Source: Podochytrium sp. JEL0797
Taxonomy: Eukaryota; Chytridiomycota; Chytridiomycetes; Chytridiales; Chytriomycetaceae
Direction of reading: 5' to 3'
Length of the DNA: 10,226 bases
NCBI GenBank assembly: GCA_027596195.1
Contig: JADGJG010000981.1
Coordinates: 1 to 10,226 of the forward strand
Numbering within the stretch: position 1 is the stretch's first letter; each line of letters starts with the position of its first letter. The translations under genes were made by a program, and so were the position numbers. Below, piece after piece: positions 1 through 7,087 of this stretch. The notes below the pieces were generated by a model. The model was not told the DNA's origin. It ran no database searches and was given only the letters and a program-made list of their open reading frames with translations.

Positions 1-75
1 ACGTCATGCTCCAATATCCCACCCTCCATCCTCCCCTCCAACCCCTTTAGCCGTCTCCATGCTCTGCCGGCGGGC

Positions 76-89
76 GGGGGGGGGGGGGG
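76..89 (+). repeat. G14 homopolymer in a G-rich patch
   Basis: An uninterrupted run of 14 G, preceded by two shorter GG/GGG runs split by single C, lies about 120 bp upstream of the first gene's start codon. It could form a G-quadruplex on the plus strand. Homopolymers of this length are also prone to length error in sequencing. Confidence 0.9.
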
Positions 90-150
90 TAGTCTCGGGA
101 AACGCGGGTGGGGTTTCGCTCAGGTTTCGCCCGCTGAAATTGTACTGATG

Positions 151-171
151 AGGGCCGGCTCAGGGCCGGCT
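151..171 (+). repeat. 10-bp tandem direct repeat, AGGGCCGGCT
   Basis: The decamer AGGGCCGGCT occurs at 151-160 and again at 162-171, separated by one C. It sits 40-60 bp before the ATG at 210, so it is probably in the 5' UTR or core promoter of the first gene. Each copy contains the self-complementary core GCCGGC. No factor is assigned. Confidence 0.85.
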
Positions 172-209
172 TGGCTGCGCAAAAATCTAATTTGGAAAAT
201 TTCGCGAAA

Positions 210-698
210 ATGACCCATTCCTTCGACCCACCACTCCGAATGCAGTCCTTCATCTCCACCACCTCCTCCTCCGCCTCCTCCTTCTCCTCCAATGAAACAA
301 CCATCACCCTCCTCCCAGACCTCCACGACAACTTCTCATACCCCTCCCCGAACGGATCCATCTCCCCAGCCACATCCCCGCGCCGCTTCACATTCACCCC
401 GTCCTCGACCTTCAAATCACGATCCACGATCGATACGGTGGACTCTGATTCTGTGATGCATCGCAAGACGCTCGTGTGTCGGGTTGTGGCGTGTGGTTTG
501 GGCGCTGTTGTTTGTTTATTGACGGTGTTGGCTGTGATTATCGTGTTGGCGTTTTACTTCTCGGGGAAGGCGCCACAGGGGCAGGTGCAGGGTGATGGAG
601 GGGGTGGTGCTGCGGCGGCAGCGGCGGCGGTGCAGACGATCGCTGCCATGCCAAGTGTGGCAGTGTCGACCAATCACGCGGGGCAATTTAGACGTTAA
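210..698 (+). CDS. Ser/Thr-rich single-pass membrane protein, unknown function
   Basis: The start chosen is the first true ATG of the frame (A at -3, AAAATGA), giving 162 aa and ending in TAA at 696-698; the frame is open further upstream but without an ATG. Residues 12-75 are rich in Ser, Thr and Pro, with several S-P sites and a basic patch around R58-R59, and look disordered. Residues 92-117 form one strongly hydrophobic segment (VVACGLGAVVCLLTVLAVII and on), preceded by HRK and CR, so by the positive-inside rule the N-terminus should be cytosolic. The short C-terminal tail has a Gly5 run and a seven-Ala run written largely in GCG/GCA/GCC. No signal peptide and no recognised domain. An AATAAA lies about 90 nt downstream. 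No intron is needed. Function is unknown; a fungal membrane or wall-associated tail-type protein is only a guess. Confidence 0.6.
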   Translation: MTHSFDPPLRMQSFISTTSSSASSFSSNETTITLLPDLHDNFSYPSPNGSISPATSPRRFTFTPSSTFKSRSTIDTVDSDSVMHRKTLVCRVVACGLGAVVCLLTVLAVIIVLAFYFSGKAPQGQVQGDGGGGAAAAAAAVQTIAAMPSVAVSTNHAGQFRR

Positions 699-786
699 TG
701 GGGGGTGAAAGAGAGAGGAATATAATTCGAATTGATACCCTGAATAGAGAGAGTGTGTGCCCTCGCCGCCCGGCGTGTTCCCGCAA

Positions 787-792
787 AATAAA
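787..792 (+). terminator. Poly(A) signal AATAAA for the first gene
   Basis: A canonical AATAAA sits 88 bp after the TAA at 698 and is followed at once by a GT/T-rich stretch (GTGTTTTT), the usual downstream element. It therefore marks the likely 3' end of the plus-strand membrane-protein gene. Confidence 0.6.
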
Positions 793-1034
793 GTGTTTTT
801 ACGAATTCCGTTCCTTTTATGAGCCGTATCATCCTCTCGCGTGTTAAATAATTTGCGATATCCCAAAAGTGGAGGGGCGGAAGGGAAATGAGAAGCCGCC
901 ACTGGCATCCCTCATACACGCGTTCGTATTTGTCCGTATCGCGGTCCGTTTTTGTGGAAGGAAAAAGAATAAGGATCGGGGGGTCAAGAACGAATCTAGT
1001 CATCCACACACACTAACAAACGCGACTTTTAATA

Positions 1035-1092
1035 GTGGTGGAGTTTTTGATTCCGGGGGGCACGCCGGAATTACCATTCCTCTCTCCACCAC
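1035..1092. other. Nested inverted repeat (two-tier hairpin)
   Basis: Outer arms GTGGTGGAG (1035-1043) and CTCCACCAC (1084-1092) are a perfect 9-bp complement. Inside them, ATTCCGG (1050-1056) and CCGGAAT (1065-1071) form a perfect 7-bp stem around an 8-nt loop. The whole structure lies in the tail-to-tail interval between the plus-strand gene ending at 698 and the minus-strand gene ending at 1355, where I see no coding sequence. Confidence 0.55.
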
Positions 1093-1103
1093 CACCACCA
1101 CCA
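1086..1103 (+). repeat. (CCA)6 microsatellite
   Basis: Six uninterrupted CCA units. The first two also form part of the outer arm of the nested hairpin at 1035-1092. Outside this repeat and the hairpin, the interval from about 800 to 1300 holds nothing I can support as a gene: the short open frames there lack recognisable protein character. Confidence 0.85.
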
Positions 1104-1307
1104 CTAACTGGTTCCTCTCCCTTCTTGCCCTCCGGGCTTCTCGTCCTTACTCTTGAATTCTCGTCCTCTAATTATATAAGAAAACCTGAGGAGAACAAAG
1201 GAGTTGGAAAACCCCGCCGCCGAGTGAACCCCGCTCTCAGCCCCAACGATTACAGTCAGCATTGAAATTAGGCAGAAATTAGGGAGTTCACATATTTTTA
1301 AACTTCG

Positions 1308-1313
1308 TTTATT
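1308..1313 (-). terminator. Poly(A) signal AATAAA for the H1-like gene
   Basis: AATAAA read on the minus strand, 42 nt beyond the stop codon of the Lys-rich protein gene. Position and sequence fit its 3' end. Confidence 0.55.
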
Positions 1314-1354
1314 CGCAACCAACAAAGAAGGACGGAGAAAGAAATATTCCCTAT

Positions 1355-1732
1355 TCACTTGTCAGCCGAACTGGGTCTCTTGGCCGGCAACACGCCCGAT
1401 CTCACGGGAGACTTGGCCGGCGAGCTCGCCGCCTTGGTGGGAGATCCCTTACTGGGGCTTGCAGCCTTGACAACCACCGCCGTCTTGACAGTCGTGGTGG
1501 CCACCTTCAACTTCTTTTTGATCTCAGCGAGCTTCTTGGGGTGCGGCACGCGCACGTTGGGAGACGGTTTGGGCGCGGCGACCTTGTGGAGGCTCTTTTT
1601 GGCCTTTTCGAGCTCGGAGGCCTTGAAGGGGAGCGTGGTCTTGAGCTTCTTGGAAGTCGCGACGGGGCTCGTGGTGGCCGAGGTGGGGCGCTTGGGGGCA
1701 GTGGTGGGGCGACGAGTTGCAACCATTTTCAT
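1355..1732 (-). CDS. Histone H1-like Lys/Ala/Pro-rich basic protein
   Basis: A 125-aa ORF with no intron, starting at 1732 (a second in-frame ATG at 1726 has a better context, AAAATGG). The product is very basic and low in complexity: Lys, Ala, Pro, Ser and Thr dominate. The C-terminal third carries the S-P-x-K/R motifs typical of H1 tails (SPSK, SPTK, SPAK, SPVR), which are CDK sites and DNA minor-groove contacts in known H1 proteins. The middle has KAKKSLHK and PKKLAEIKKKLK. The winged-helix globular domain of canonical H1 is absent, so it resembles tail-only linker histones of some protists and bacteria more than a fungal H1. It probably acts in chromatin. Its promoter is the 160 bp shared with the 3' end of the CFAP184 gene and contains an ACGCGT box. 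A nucleolar or ribosome-associated basic protein is a fair alternative. Confidence 0.65.
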   Translation of the reverse strand: MKMVATRRPTTAPKRPTSATTSPVATSKKLKTTLPFKASELEKAKKSLHKVAAPKPSPNVRVPHPKKLAEIKKKLKVATTTVKTAVVVKAASPSKGSPTKAASSPAKSPVRSGVLPAKRPSSADK

Positions 1733-1866
1733 TCGGTGGGTGGGGGTTGGGTGGCGGTTGGGTGGTTTTTTTTCTCCCCGAAATCCTTTGTGACAATTGT
1801 CTTTGTTCTGACTTCCTTTCGGGTTTGTGTGCTCGTTCGCTTTTGGAACTGTTTAATCTCTCAAAA

Positions 1867-1872
1867 ACGCGT
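1867..1872. promoter_or_regulatory. Possible MCB box (ACGCGT) upstream of the H1-like gene
   Basis: ACGCGT flanked by A/T runs lies 135 bp before the start of the H1-like gene. In fungi the MBF complex binds this palindrome to drive G1/S genes, which would suit a chromatin protein. The hexamer also occurs by chance elsewhere in the window (for example at 6479-6484), so the assignment is tentative. Confidence 0.25.
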
Positions 1873-1880
1873 AAAAGAAA

Positions 1881-1886
1881 TTTATT
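1881..1886 (-). terminator. Poly(A) signal AATAAA for the CFAP184 gene
   Basis: AATAAA on the minus strand begins 7 nt after the TAA stop (1896-1894), so the 3' UTR is expected to be extremely short and its end to lie inside the promoter of the downstream H1-like gene. Confidence 0.5.
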
Positions 1887-1893
1887 AAGGAGG

Positions 1894-4078
1894 TTAAACA
1901 ATCAGTTTTCGCTGGATTTGCCGCTTGATGGAAAGAGTCTCAGCCGCCAAATTGGCATGAGAGGATCGAAGCTCATCAATTCTAGCCTTCAGCGCGTCCG
2001 TTTCGTCCTATGCGATTGAAGTAGTTAGTGAAACTGGAAAAAGGACGCACAAAATACATTTTTTAACTCACCACTTTGTCCTCAAAATCTCTCAGCAGGG
2101 GCTTATTACCCAAAAGCCCATTCTTTTGTCTCAGAGAGATGTTCAAATTCTTGATCCCATCCCTTGCTTGCTTCGAAGCCGGCAGCGAATCCCTGCGCAC
2201 GGCCACGTTCGCTTCCAACCGTTTCAGTTCCTTGCGCAGGCTCCCGTTTTCTGCTTGCACGAATTGCAACTTCTCCTTGACGTGTGTGAGCACTTGCACA
2301 ATGTTGGTGATTTTTTTGCGCAGCTTCAGGAGCTCCTCGTTGCGTTCTTCGATTTTTTCGTTGTAGGTCTGGTTTTCGATTTTGAGCTGTTCAAAGTCAA
2401 TGAGGTGGAGGCCATCGGCGAGCTCTTCCTGTATTGAGGGGGGTTGATGAAGTTGCTTGAGTGGCGAGGAGGGGAAAGCAATGAGAATGTAAAAACCTTT
2501 TGTCTCAACAATTGCTCATGTCTCTTCAACTTATTCCTCAACTTGATATGCTCCAATCTCACAGCCACAACCTCCATCTCCTTCCTCTGATCCATCGCCT
2601 CCAACTGTGCATACTGTTTCGGCGGAATGCCCTTCCCCGTGCGCGAGTTTTCGGCCGACAACGCGGTCGAGCGTTTGAACTTAACAAACTCTTCGGATTT
2701 CTCGTGCGCCTCGGCCGTGTGTTCTTCGAGCTTGAGCTTGTACTCGTTGACGATTTTTTGGTTGCTGCCGTTGAGGGATTCGTATTCTGTGCGGAGGGTT
2801 GTGAGGGAGGTCATGCAGTTGGTGTAGCGTTGTTCTTGGTCTGCTACGGATTTTTCTCCGTCGTGGGCTTCGTCAGTCTACACTCGATGCATAAGATATA
2901 ATTCAGTTGGTTAGCAACGCGAAAAAAAATAGTCCACAAGAAAAAATGAAATACCCTCTTGCGCTTAAAATACTCTCCCAACTTATTCTGCAGATACAAA
3001 TTCTTAATCTTGTACTTCTCCTTGAGATCCAACTCATTCTTGATGCTCGCAATCAACGCCTCCCGATCCACCCCTTCCTCCACAATCGCAATCGCCGCCG
3101 CCGTCGCCTCATCCGCCTTCATCCCATCCGGATTCGCCAACGCCGCCGCCTCCGCCTCCCTCTTCTTTCTCTCCTCCTCCTCATCCATCGTAGGAGAAGT
3201 AGGCCGCATCATGGGCGTTCGAACCACAACTCTCGGAATCTCCCCTCCACTCAACGAATCGGCCATCATGTCTTCCGAACTCCCAGACCGCATATACGTC
3301 TTGAACGCGAGCGGGAGCACACTGAGCACGTCTTGCACGTGTGAGATTCCGTCGAGGTCGAAGCCGTCGTATTCGGCGTTCACGAACGTGAAGCCGCCTT
3401 CGGCGGCGATTTCGGTGGCGCTAAGGATCGGGGAGAGGAGGAGACGCGCGATTTGCGGGATCACTTCGATTTCTTCGCCAACGGTCGCGTCTTCGGGGTC
3501 GGGTGCGGGTTCGGTGGGGGTGGAGAGGGAGAGGACGGATTCCATGTGAGAAAGGGAATGTTGGAGACGCGCTTCAAGGGACGCGTCTTTTTGATCTGAG
3601 GTGGAAGGGTCGGTGTCTGGTGGGAGGGTTCCATCGGGGGCGGCGGTGGGGGGCGCGTCTGTTTCGGGGGCGGTGGCTGTGGCGGGTTCGTCAGCGGCGG
3701 TTGCGGGGACAGCGAGTGTGGCCTGGCTTCCGCGTTTAGAGCCGGCTTTGGATCCAGATTTAGGTGCAAGATTCGCTTGTGATCCTCCGGCAGCTGTCGT
3801 TTTGCGGAATGGAATCAGTATTTTCCGGAATCGAAACGTTCGTATCGACTTTTACCCAGATTCACGCGCGAGGATTTCGTTGTGCCGGGTTTGGATTTCA
3901 AGAGACTCGTTCGCGAGGACGTTTTGGTTTTCAAGGTGGTGGCGGGCTGGTGATTGATAATCGGACGCGTGTTGGTTTCTCAATGAGAATAAATCCGGTA
4001 TGCCGTATTTTTGCTTCGAATACTCACTGATCCGCTCTTTTCGGCCGTTCCAGGGGCGGTTGGTGCGTCTCCTTCCAT
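1894..4078 (-). CDS. CFAP184: CCDC96/CFAP184-like ciliary coiled-coil protein, six exons
   Basis: My model has exons 4078-4028, 3946-3856, 3793-2955, 2877-2497, 2428-2072 and 2007-1894: 610 aa, frame kept across all five introns (81, 62, 77, 68, 64 nt). Residues 18-130 are low-complexity, first Lys/Ser-rich (GSQANLA and GSQATLA repeat the same motif), then Pro/Thr/Asp-rich. Residues 131-250 are a more ordered acidic region. From about 260 to the end it is coiled coil. Exon 5 starts EELADGLHLIDFEQLKIEN (455-473) and continues with IEERNEELLKLRKKI and GLLGNKPLLRDFE, the signature of the CCDC113/CCDC96 domain. In cilia and flagella this protein pairs with CCDC113/CFAP263 near the base of radial spoke 3 on axonemal doublets, so the organism should swim. 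The last intron has a clean CTAAC branch site; donors of introns 3 and 4 (GTATTT, GTTTTT) are weak. Length suits the family (about 550-600 aa). Confidence 0.88.
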
Positions 4079-4175
4079 TGGTGAAATTCGCGATTGTCTT
4101 TTTCGAGAAAAGATTTTCACCCGCAAAACATACAAAAACAAATGAACTACTCACTGCTGAAAGTGCTTACTCTTT

Positions 4176-4181
4176 TTTATT
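4176..4181 (-). terminator. Poly(A) signal AATAAA for the transporter gene
   Basis: AATAAA on the minus strand, 35 nt past the TGA at 4218-4216. It falls in the 137-bp gap before the CFAP184 start codon, so the end of one gene and the promoter of the next share this gap. Confidence 0.5.
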
Positions 4182-4215
4182 AAATGAAAAAAATCCTTGA
4201 TCCCTCCAGCCGAAA

Positions 4216-5738
4216 TCACATCTTGTCGCGCGAATACATGACAATTCCCGCAAAGGCAATCACAACACCGAATCCCCTCAGACCATCCAGTCCATTTGCC
4301 CCAAACATGATGGCTCCAATAGCCAGCGTCAACACTGTCTTCAAGTGACCCACGACTTGCTGCAGACGGCCGGAAAAACATATTTCAGTATATTCCGAGG
4401 AAAGAGAAAGTCAACAAAAACTCACATAAGTCATGGCACTCGTTCCCTTGATCAACGACATGCCAAACACATTCACCCCGATCGCAAGAATACACGACGC
4501 AAAGATCCAACCGAGCGGCGCCTCGTTAGTCAAAATGTACCAAAAGTGGCCAAACTTGTTGGCAATCAGTGCCACTTGGGCAAAGAAGGAAATGTTGTTG
4601 AGTCCAATCAACGACAACGGCACTCGCAGCCAGTCTTCGATCGTCACATGCATGTCGATAAACGTGGCCGCAACGAAACACACAAAGAAACTGATGAGAG
4701 ACATGGCGTTCATGCTTTGCAACGAGTTGAGGCGTTTCAAGTCGGGACTCGCGTTCATTTCCATCTGGCCCATCACGGTGGTGATGATGGCACCGAGGGA
4801 CACGATGAGTGTGATGAAACCGGCGAAGAAGGAGGTCATTCCGGTTGGAACGGCGGTGGCTTCAGCAACTGCTTCAGTCGCTCGTTGGCCGATTTTGTGG
4901 GCCACAGTGGGAGCAGCCGCGGCGACGGAAGTGACAGCGGCTTTGGTTGCGTTCGCTGGGGCCATGGTCGCGAATGCCACACCGAGCAGAATGACACCAA
5001 GCGAGATTGCAATCTTTTTAGAAACCAACTTGCCGTAGAGGAAGAATTGGAGAATCGCAATGGCGGGAATACAAGCCATCTAGGTTGGAGGGGGGGAAAA
5101 TGTCGTTACAAACAAGTTCGAATGATTGTTTACAAATGGGGTGCGAACCTTCAAAACTTGGTAAAAGGCAACTGGGTTCATGGACAAACTCTGGTTCATC
5201 AACACGATTCCCGCAGAGTACAGTCCCGCAATATAAATTCTCGAAAATCGGTATTCAGGCAAGGGTTCCGGTAGAGGTGGGATCACTTTGAAGAAGATCA
5301 AGGCCGAGGAGTAGGTGTATCCGACCAGCTGATGAAAGATTTACCATCAGATCACGGCATGAGCATGATCGAGTTAGATTTACCTGGTGGAACACAGTCA
5401 GGGAGGAGGCGTAGTTGAATCCATTGTTGAGCACCAATTTGTTGACCTGTTGTTATCAACACGTTTTTGAGAATTGGTTTCAGGTTGTGATCGCCACTTC
5501 AACCGATCATCTACAAAGTCTCTCTCACCATAACCAAAGCCACGGAGCATCCAATGGACCCAAAGATGGATACAAGGGTACCCGTTGTAAGGAGCTTCTC
5601 CGAGTCCTTTCCGTTGCCGGAAGCGGACTTTTGGGTCTCTTTGGCCTTCTCAACGAGCGTCGAAGACGAGACAGTCTGGAGCTCAGCGAGATCGCCCGTG
5701 TCGCCTGTCGAATCGTTCGGGACCGCGGTGTAAGACAT
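4216..5738 (-). CDS. Triose-phosphate/nucleotide-sugar translocator (SLC35/TPT family), five exons
   Basis: Exons 5738-5529, 5446-5384, 5328-5149, 5079-4426 and 4359-4216 give 416 aa with all four introns in phase 0 (82, 55, 69, 66 nt). The first ~50 residues are a soluble cytosolic tail. About ten hydrophobic segments follow. Family landmarks are VNKLVLNNGFNYASSLTVFHQ-type sequence at TM1-TM2, MNQSLSMNPVAFYQVLKM around 134-152, and the C-terminal VVGHLKTVLTLAIGAI plus GFGVVIAFAGIVMYS, as in SLC35E/TPT proteins of the Golgi, ER or plastid-type transporters. These exchange nucleotide sugars or phosphorylated C3-C6 compounds; the substrate cannot be read here. Residues 190-229 are an Ala/Thr-rich insert between TM5 and TM6. 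Intron 3 has a poor donor (GTTCGC). An in-frame ATG at 5807 would add 23 aa, but a likely 5' UTR intron ending at 5753 would remove it. Confidence 0.85.
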
Positions 5739-5752
5739 TTTCTGGAGAAAAT

Positions 5753-5926
5753 CTGAAAAATTTAGTTGAGGGGTTTGGGAAGAAGCAGTCCCTGTCACAT
5801 CCTTCATTCCTTTCAAGAATTCGGGAAGAGATAAGAATTAAAATTGCTATGCTTTCTGCTTCCTCCTGATTCTCACTTCAATTTTTTCTATCTTATGGGA
5901 TGATCAAGAAATTTTGGCATACATAC
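5753..5926 (-). other. Probable 5' UTR intron of the transporter gene
   Basis: On the minus strand, CAACTAAATTTTTCAG ends at 5753, a branch-site-like CTAAA, T tract and CAG, 14 nt before the ATG at 5738. The best donor upstream is GTATGT beginning at 5926. The resulting 174-nt intron is longer than the coding introns. If real, the transcript begins across the 5' end of the plus-strand DUF2855 fragment. The acceptor is convincing; the donor is a guess. Confidence 0.35.
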
Positions 5927-6428
5927 TTCATTGGTGTTGTATGAAGAGATAGAGGGCGCTGTGGAACTCAAGGGGAAGAAAATCGTTTATGTGGATGTTG
6001 CAGGTGATCCGGAGTTGATGCGCAACTTGATTTCGGTTGTGAAAGCGAATGGGGGTCGTGTTTGCAAATCGCTTGGGGTAGGTTTGTCTCATTTTACTGC
6101 GCCAGAGTTGTTGGTGTCGGGACGCGGAGGAGCTGTCAAGGAAGGACTACCCAAAGTTCCCCAAGAACGCGTGGATCATGAGATTTTCTTTGCACCTGCT
6201 TGGATTCGGAAGCGTATGTTGGAACTCGGAGAACAGCAGTTCATGAAGGGTGCGTTGGTCGCGTGGAAGTTGATGGTGGGTAAGGTTGGGGATTGGATTC
6301 AGTTTGAATAGTTCCATGGACCTCAAAAGGCGAGAGAAGTTTACTTGAAGATGTTGGAAGGCAAGGTGGCTGCGAATATTGGCTGCATTGTTGATATGGG
6401 CTCAGACACGACTGTATCCAAGCTCTGA
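5901..6428 (+). pseudogene. DUF2855 family C-terminal fragment, broken by an in-frame TAG
   Basis: The plus frame, open from a TGA at 5901-5903, reads LVLYEEIEG, then KKIVYVDVAGDPELMRNL, GVGLSHF and EIFFAPAWIRKRMLELG. This is the order of motifs in the C-terminal half of DUF2855 proteins (VYVDxAGD, the 'GxTH' segment, and xFFAPxxIxKR), a poorly studied family of bacteria and fungi, usually 350-400 aa and related to quinone oxidoreductases. The N-terminal ~200 residues are missing; nothing like them lies upstream, where the transporter promoter begins. No ATG starts the frame near 5931. A TAG at 6309-6311 stops it, yet the same frame then continues with a recognisable family tail (HGPQKAREVYLKMLEGKV, then IGCIVDM) to TGA at 6426-6428. 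Loss of the N-terminus plus this stop indicates a decayed copy. AATAAA follows at 6474. A missed upstream exon is the alternative. Confidence 0.7.
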
Positions 6429-6473
6429 TTCGAGTCGCGACGTTTGGAAGTCGCAACCGAGTTCTCAAAGAAG

Positions 6474-6479
6474 AATAAA
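6474..6479 (+). terminator. AATAAA after the DUF2855 remnant
   Basis: A plus-strand AATAAA lies 46 nt past the TGA that ends the DUF2855 homology. It probably preserves the original 3' end of that gene, which would mean the 3' portion was kept intact while the 5' half was lost. Confidence 0.4.
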
Positions 6480-6599
6480 ACGCGTTTCTTCACGTTGATC
6501 GCGCGCTTCCCGGCAGAGTGGAATTTGAATTTGACAAGAGGAATTTGGTGAACATTCGGTACGGACTCCACGAACTCAATTGCGCAGACAGGACGGAAA

Positions 6600-6935
6600 A
6601 AGAAATGGGCAGCACAACCTTCATTCCGAAAAATCAACACACAACAATGCAACAATAAAAAGCCCTCCCACGCAATCTCAACAATCCCTATAACTCCATA
6701 AAAAGCAAACAACTCCCCACCACTCAAACAAAAATCCACGCACAACCAGCACCACCCAAACAACAACGACCAATTTCCGACTGAGAAAGATCAGAGAAGT
6801 AGTCGGCACAGACTTGAGAAGGAACCAGAACGACAAAGCGAGGAACGAAAAATAGACCAGAACGAGAGAGAGCAAACGGCAGAACAGGCAGGCACAGGAA
6901 CCAGGAAAGAAAACGACAGAAGGAACAAGAAAAAT
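6600..6935 (+). other. T-depleted strand, no gene recognised
   Basis: By my count only about 9% of plus-strand bases are T here, and 6841-6930 contains a single T in 90 bases. The left part is A/C-rich, the right part A/G-rich. Because all stop codons start with T, frames stay open here for a trivial reason. Position is just beyond the 3' end of the minus-strand eL41 gene, so it may be its transcribed 3' flank. Outside this tract, 6480-6600 and 6936-7008 show nothing I can assign. Confidence 0.6.
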
Positions 6936-7008
6936 CATGTCATTGCGGATCGACTACTCTTGAGAAGGATGGGCAAAACCATGGGTTCGTGGAGTGGAAA
7001 CCAAGCGT

Positions 7009-7086
7009 TTACTTGGATCTGGCTCTCATCTTTCTTCTCTTCTTCTTGAGGCGTCTCTGTCTCTTCTTCTTCCACTTGTCTCTCAT
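7009..7086 (-). CDS. RPL41: Large-subunit ribosomal protein eL41
   Basis: A 25-codon gene, starting at 7086 and ending in TAA at 7011-7009. The peptide begins MRDKWKKKRQRRLKKKRRK and ends MRARSK, which matches eL41 (typically MRAKWRKKRMRR...KMRARSK), the smallest ribosomal protein of eukaryotes, a single basic helix at the interface between the subunits. Seventeen of 25 residues are Lys or Arg, and Trp5 is conserved. Residue 3 is Asp, where Ala is usual. TTTAG stands one base before the ATG, with CACTGAC 14-20 nt further up, so the ATG is probably the second base of an exon after a 5' UTR intron. The gene stands between the T-poor tract and a duplicated intergenic block that may hold its promoter. 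Confidence 0.93.
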   Translation of the reverse strand: MRDKWKKKRQRRLKKKRRKMRARSK

Positions 7087-7087
7087 T

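Noticed and set aside
869..1265. Overlapping plus-strand frames of 76-95 codons
   Set aside because: They consist of low-complexity Pro/Thr stretches from the CCA repeat, with no homology or good start context, in a tail-to-tail interval.
2499..2814. Separate gene starting at the ATG at 2814
   Set aside because: The frame continues upstream without a stop to a TAG acceptor at 2878 that joins exon 3 of CFAP184 in phase, so this ATG is an internal Met.
2959..3549. 196-codon plus-strand frame and a 145-codon neighbour in another frame
   Set aside because: Both are antisense to exon 3 of CFAP184. Their Ser-rich or Arg/Leu-rich composition is the mirror of the coding strand's codon use.
3461..3769. 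Pro-rich minus-strand frame overlapping the CFAP184 exon
   Set aside because: It is a shifted frame of CFAP184 exon 3. The true frame joins both upstream exons in phase and continues into the conserved domain.
4345..5274. 309-codon open frame on the plus strand, the longest single frame in the window
   Set aside because: It lies wholly antisense to the transporter exons and runs through its introns. The protein is His/Arg/Gly-rich with no family character, while the minus strand gives a coherent membrane protein.
6309..6311. TAG read as an amino acid (code reassignment or readthrough)
   Set aside because: There is a single case, in a gene that has also lost its N-terminus; decay is the simpler explanation. 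No other gene in the window needs TAG to be read through.
6678..6938. Hydrophobic minus-strand frame that looks like a membrane protein
   Set aside because: It is the complement of the T-depleted tract: minus-strand sequence without A cannot make stop codons and yields Val/Leu/Phe/Trp runs automatically.
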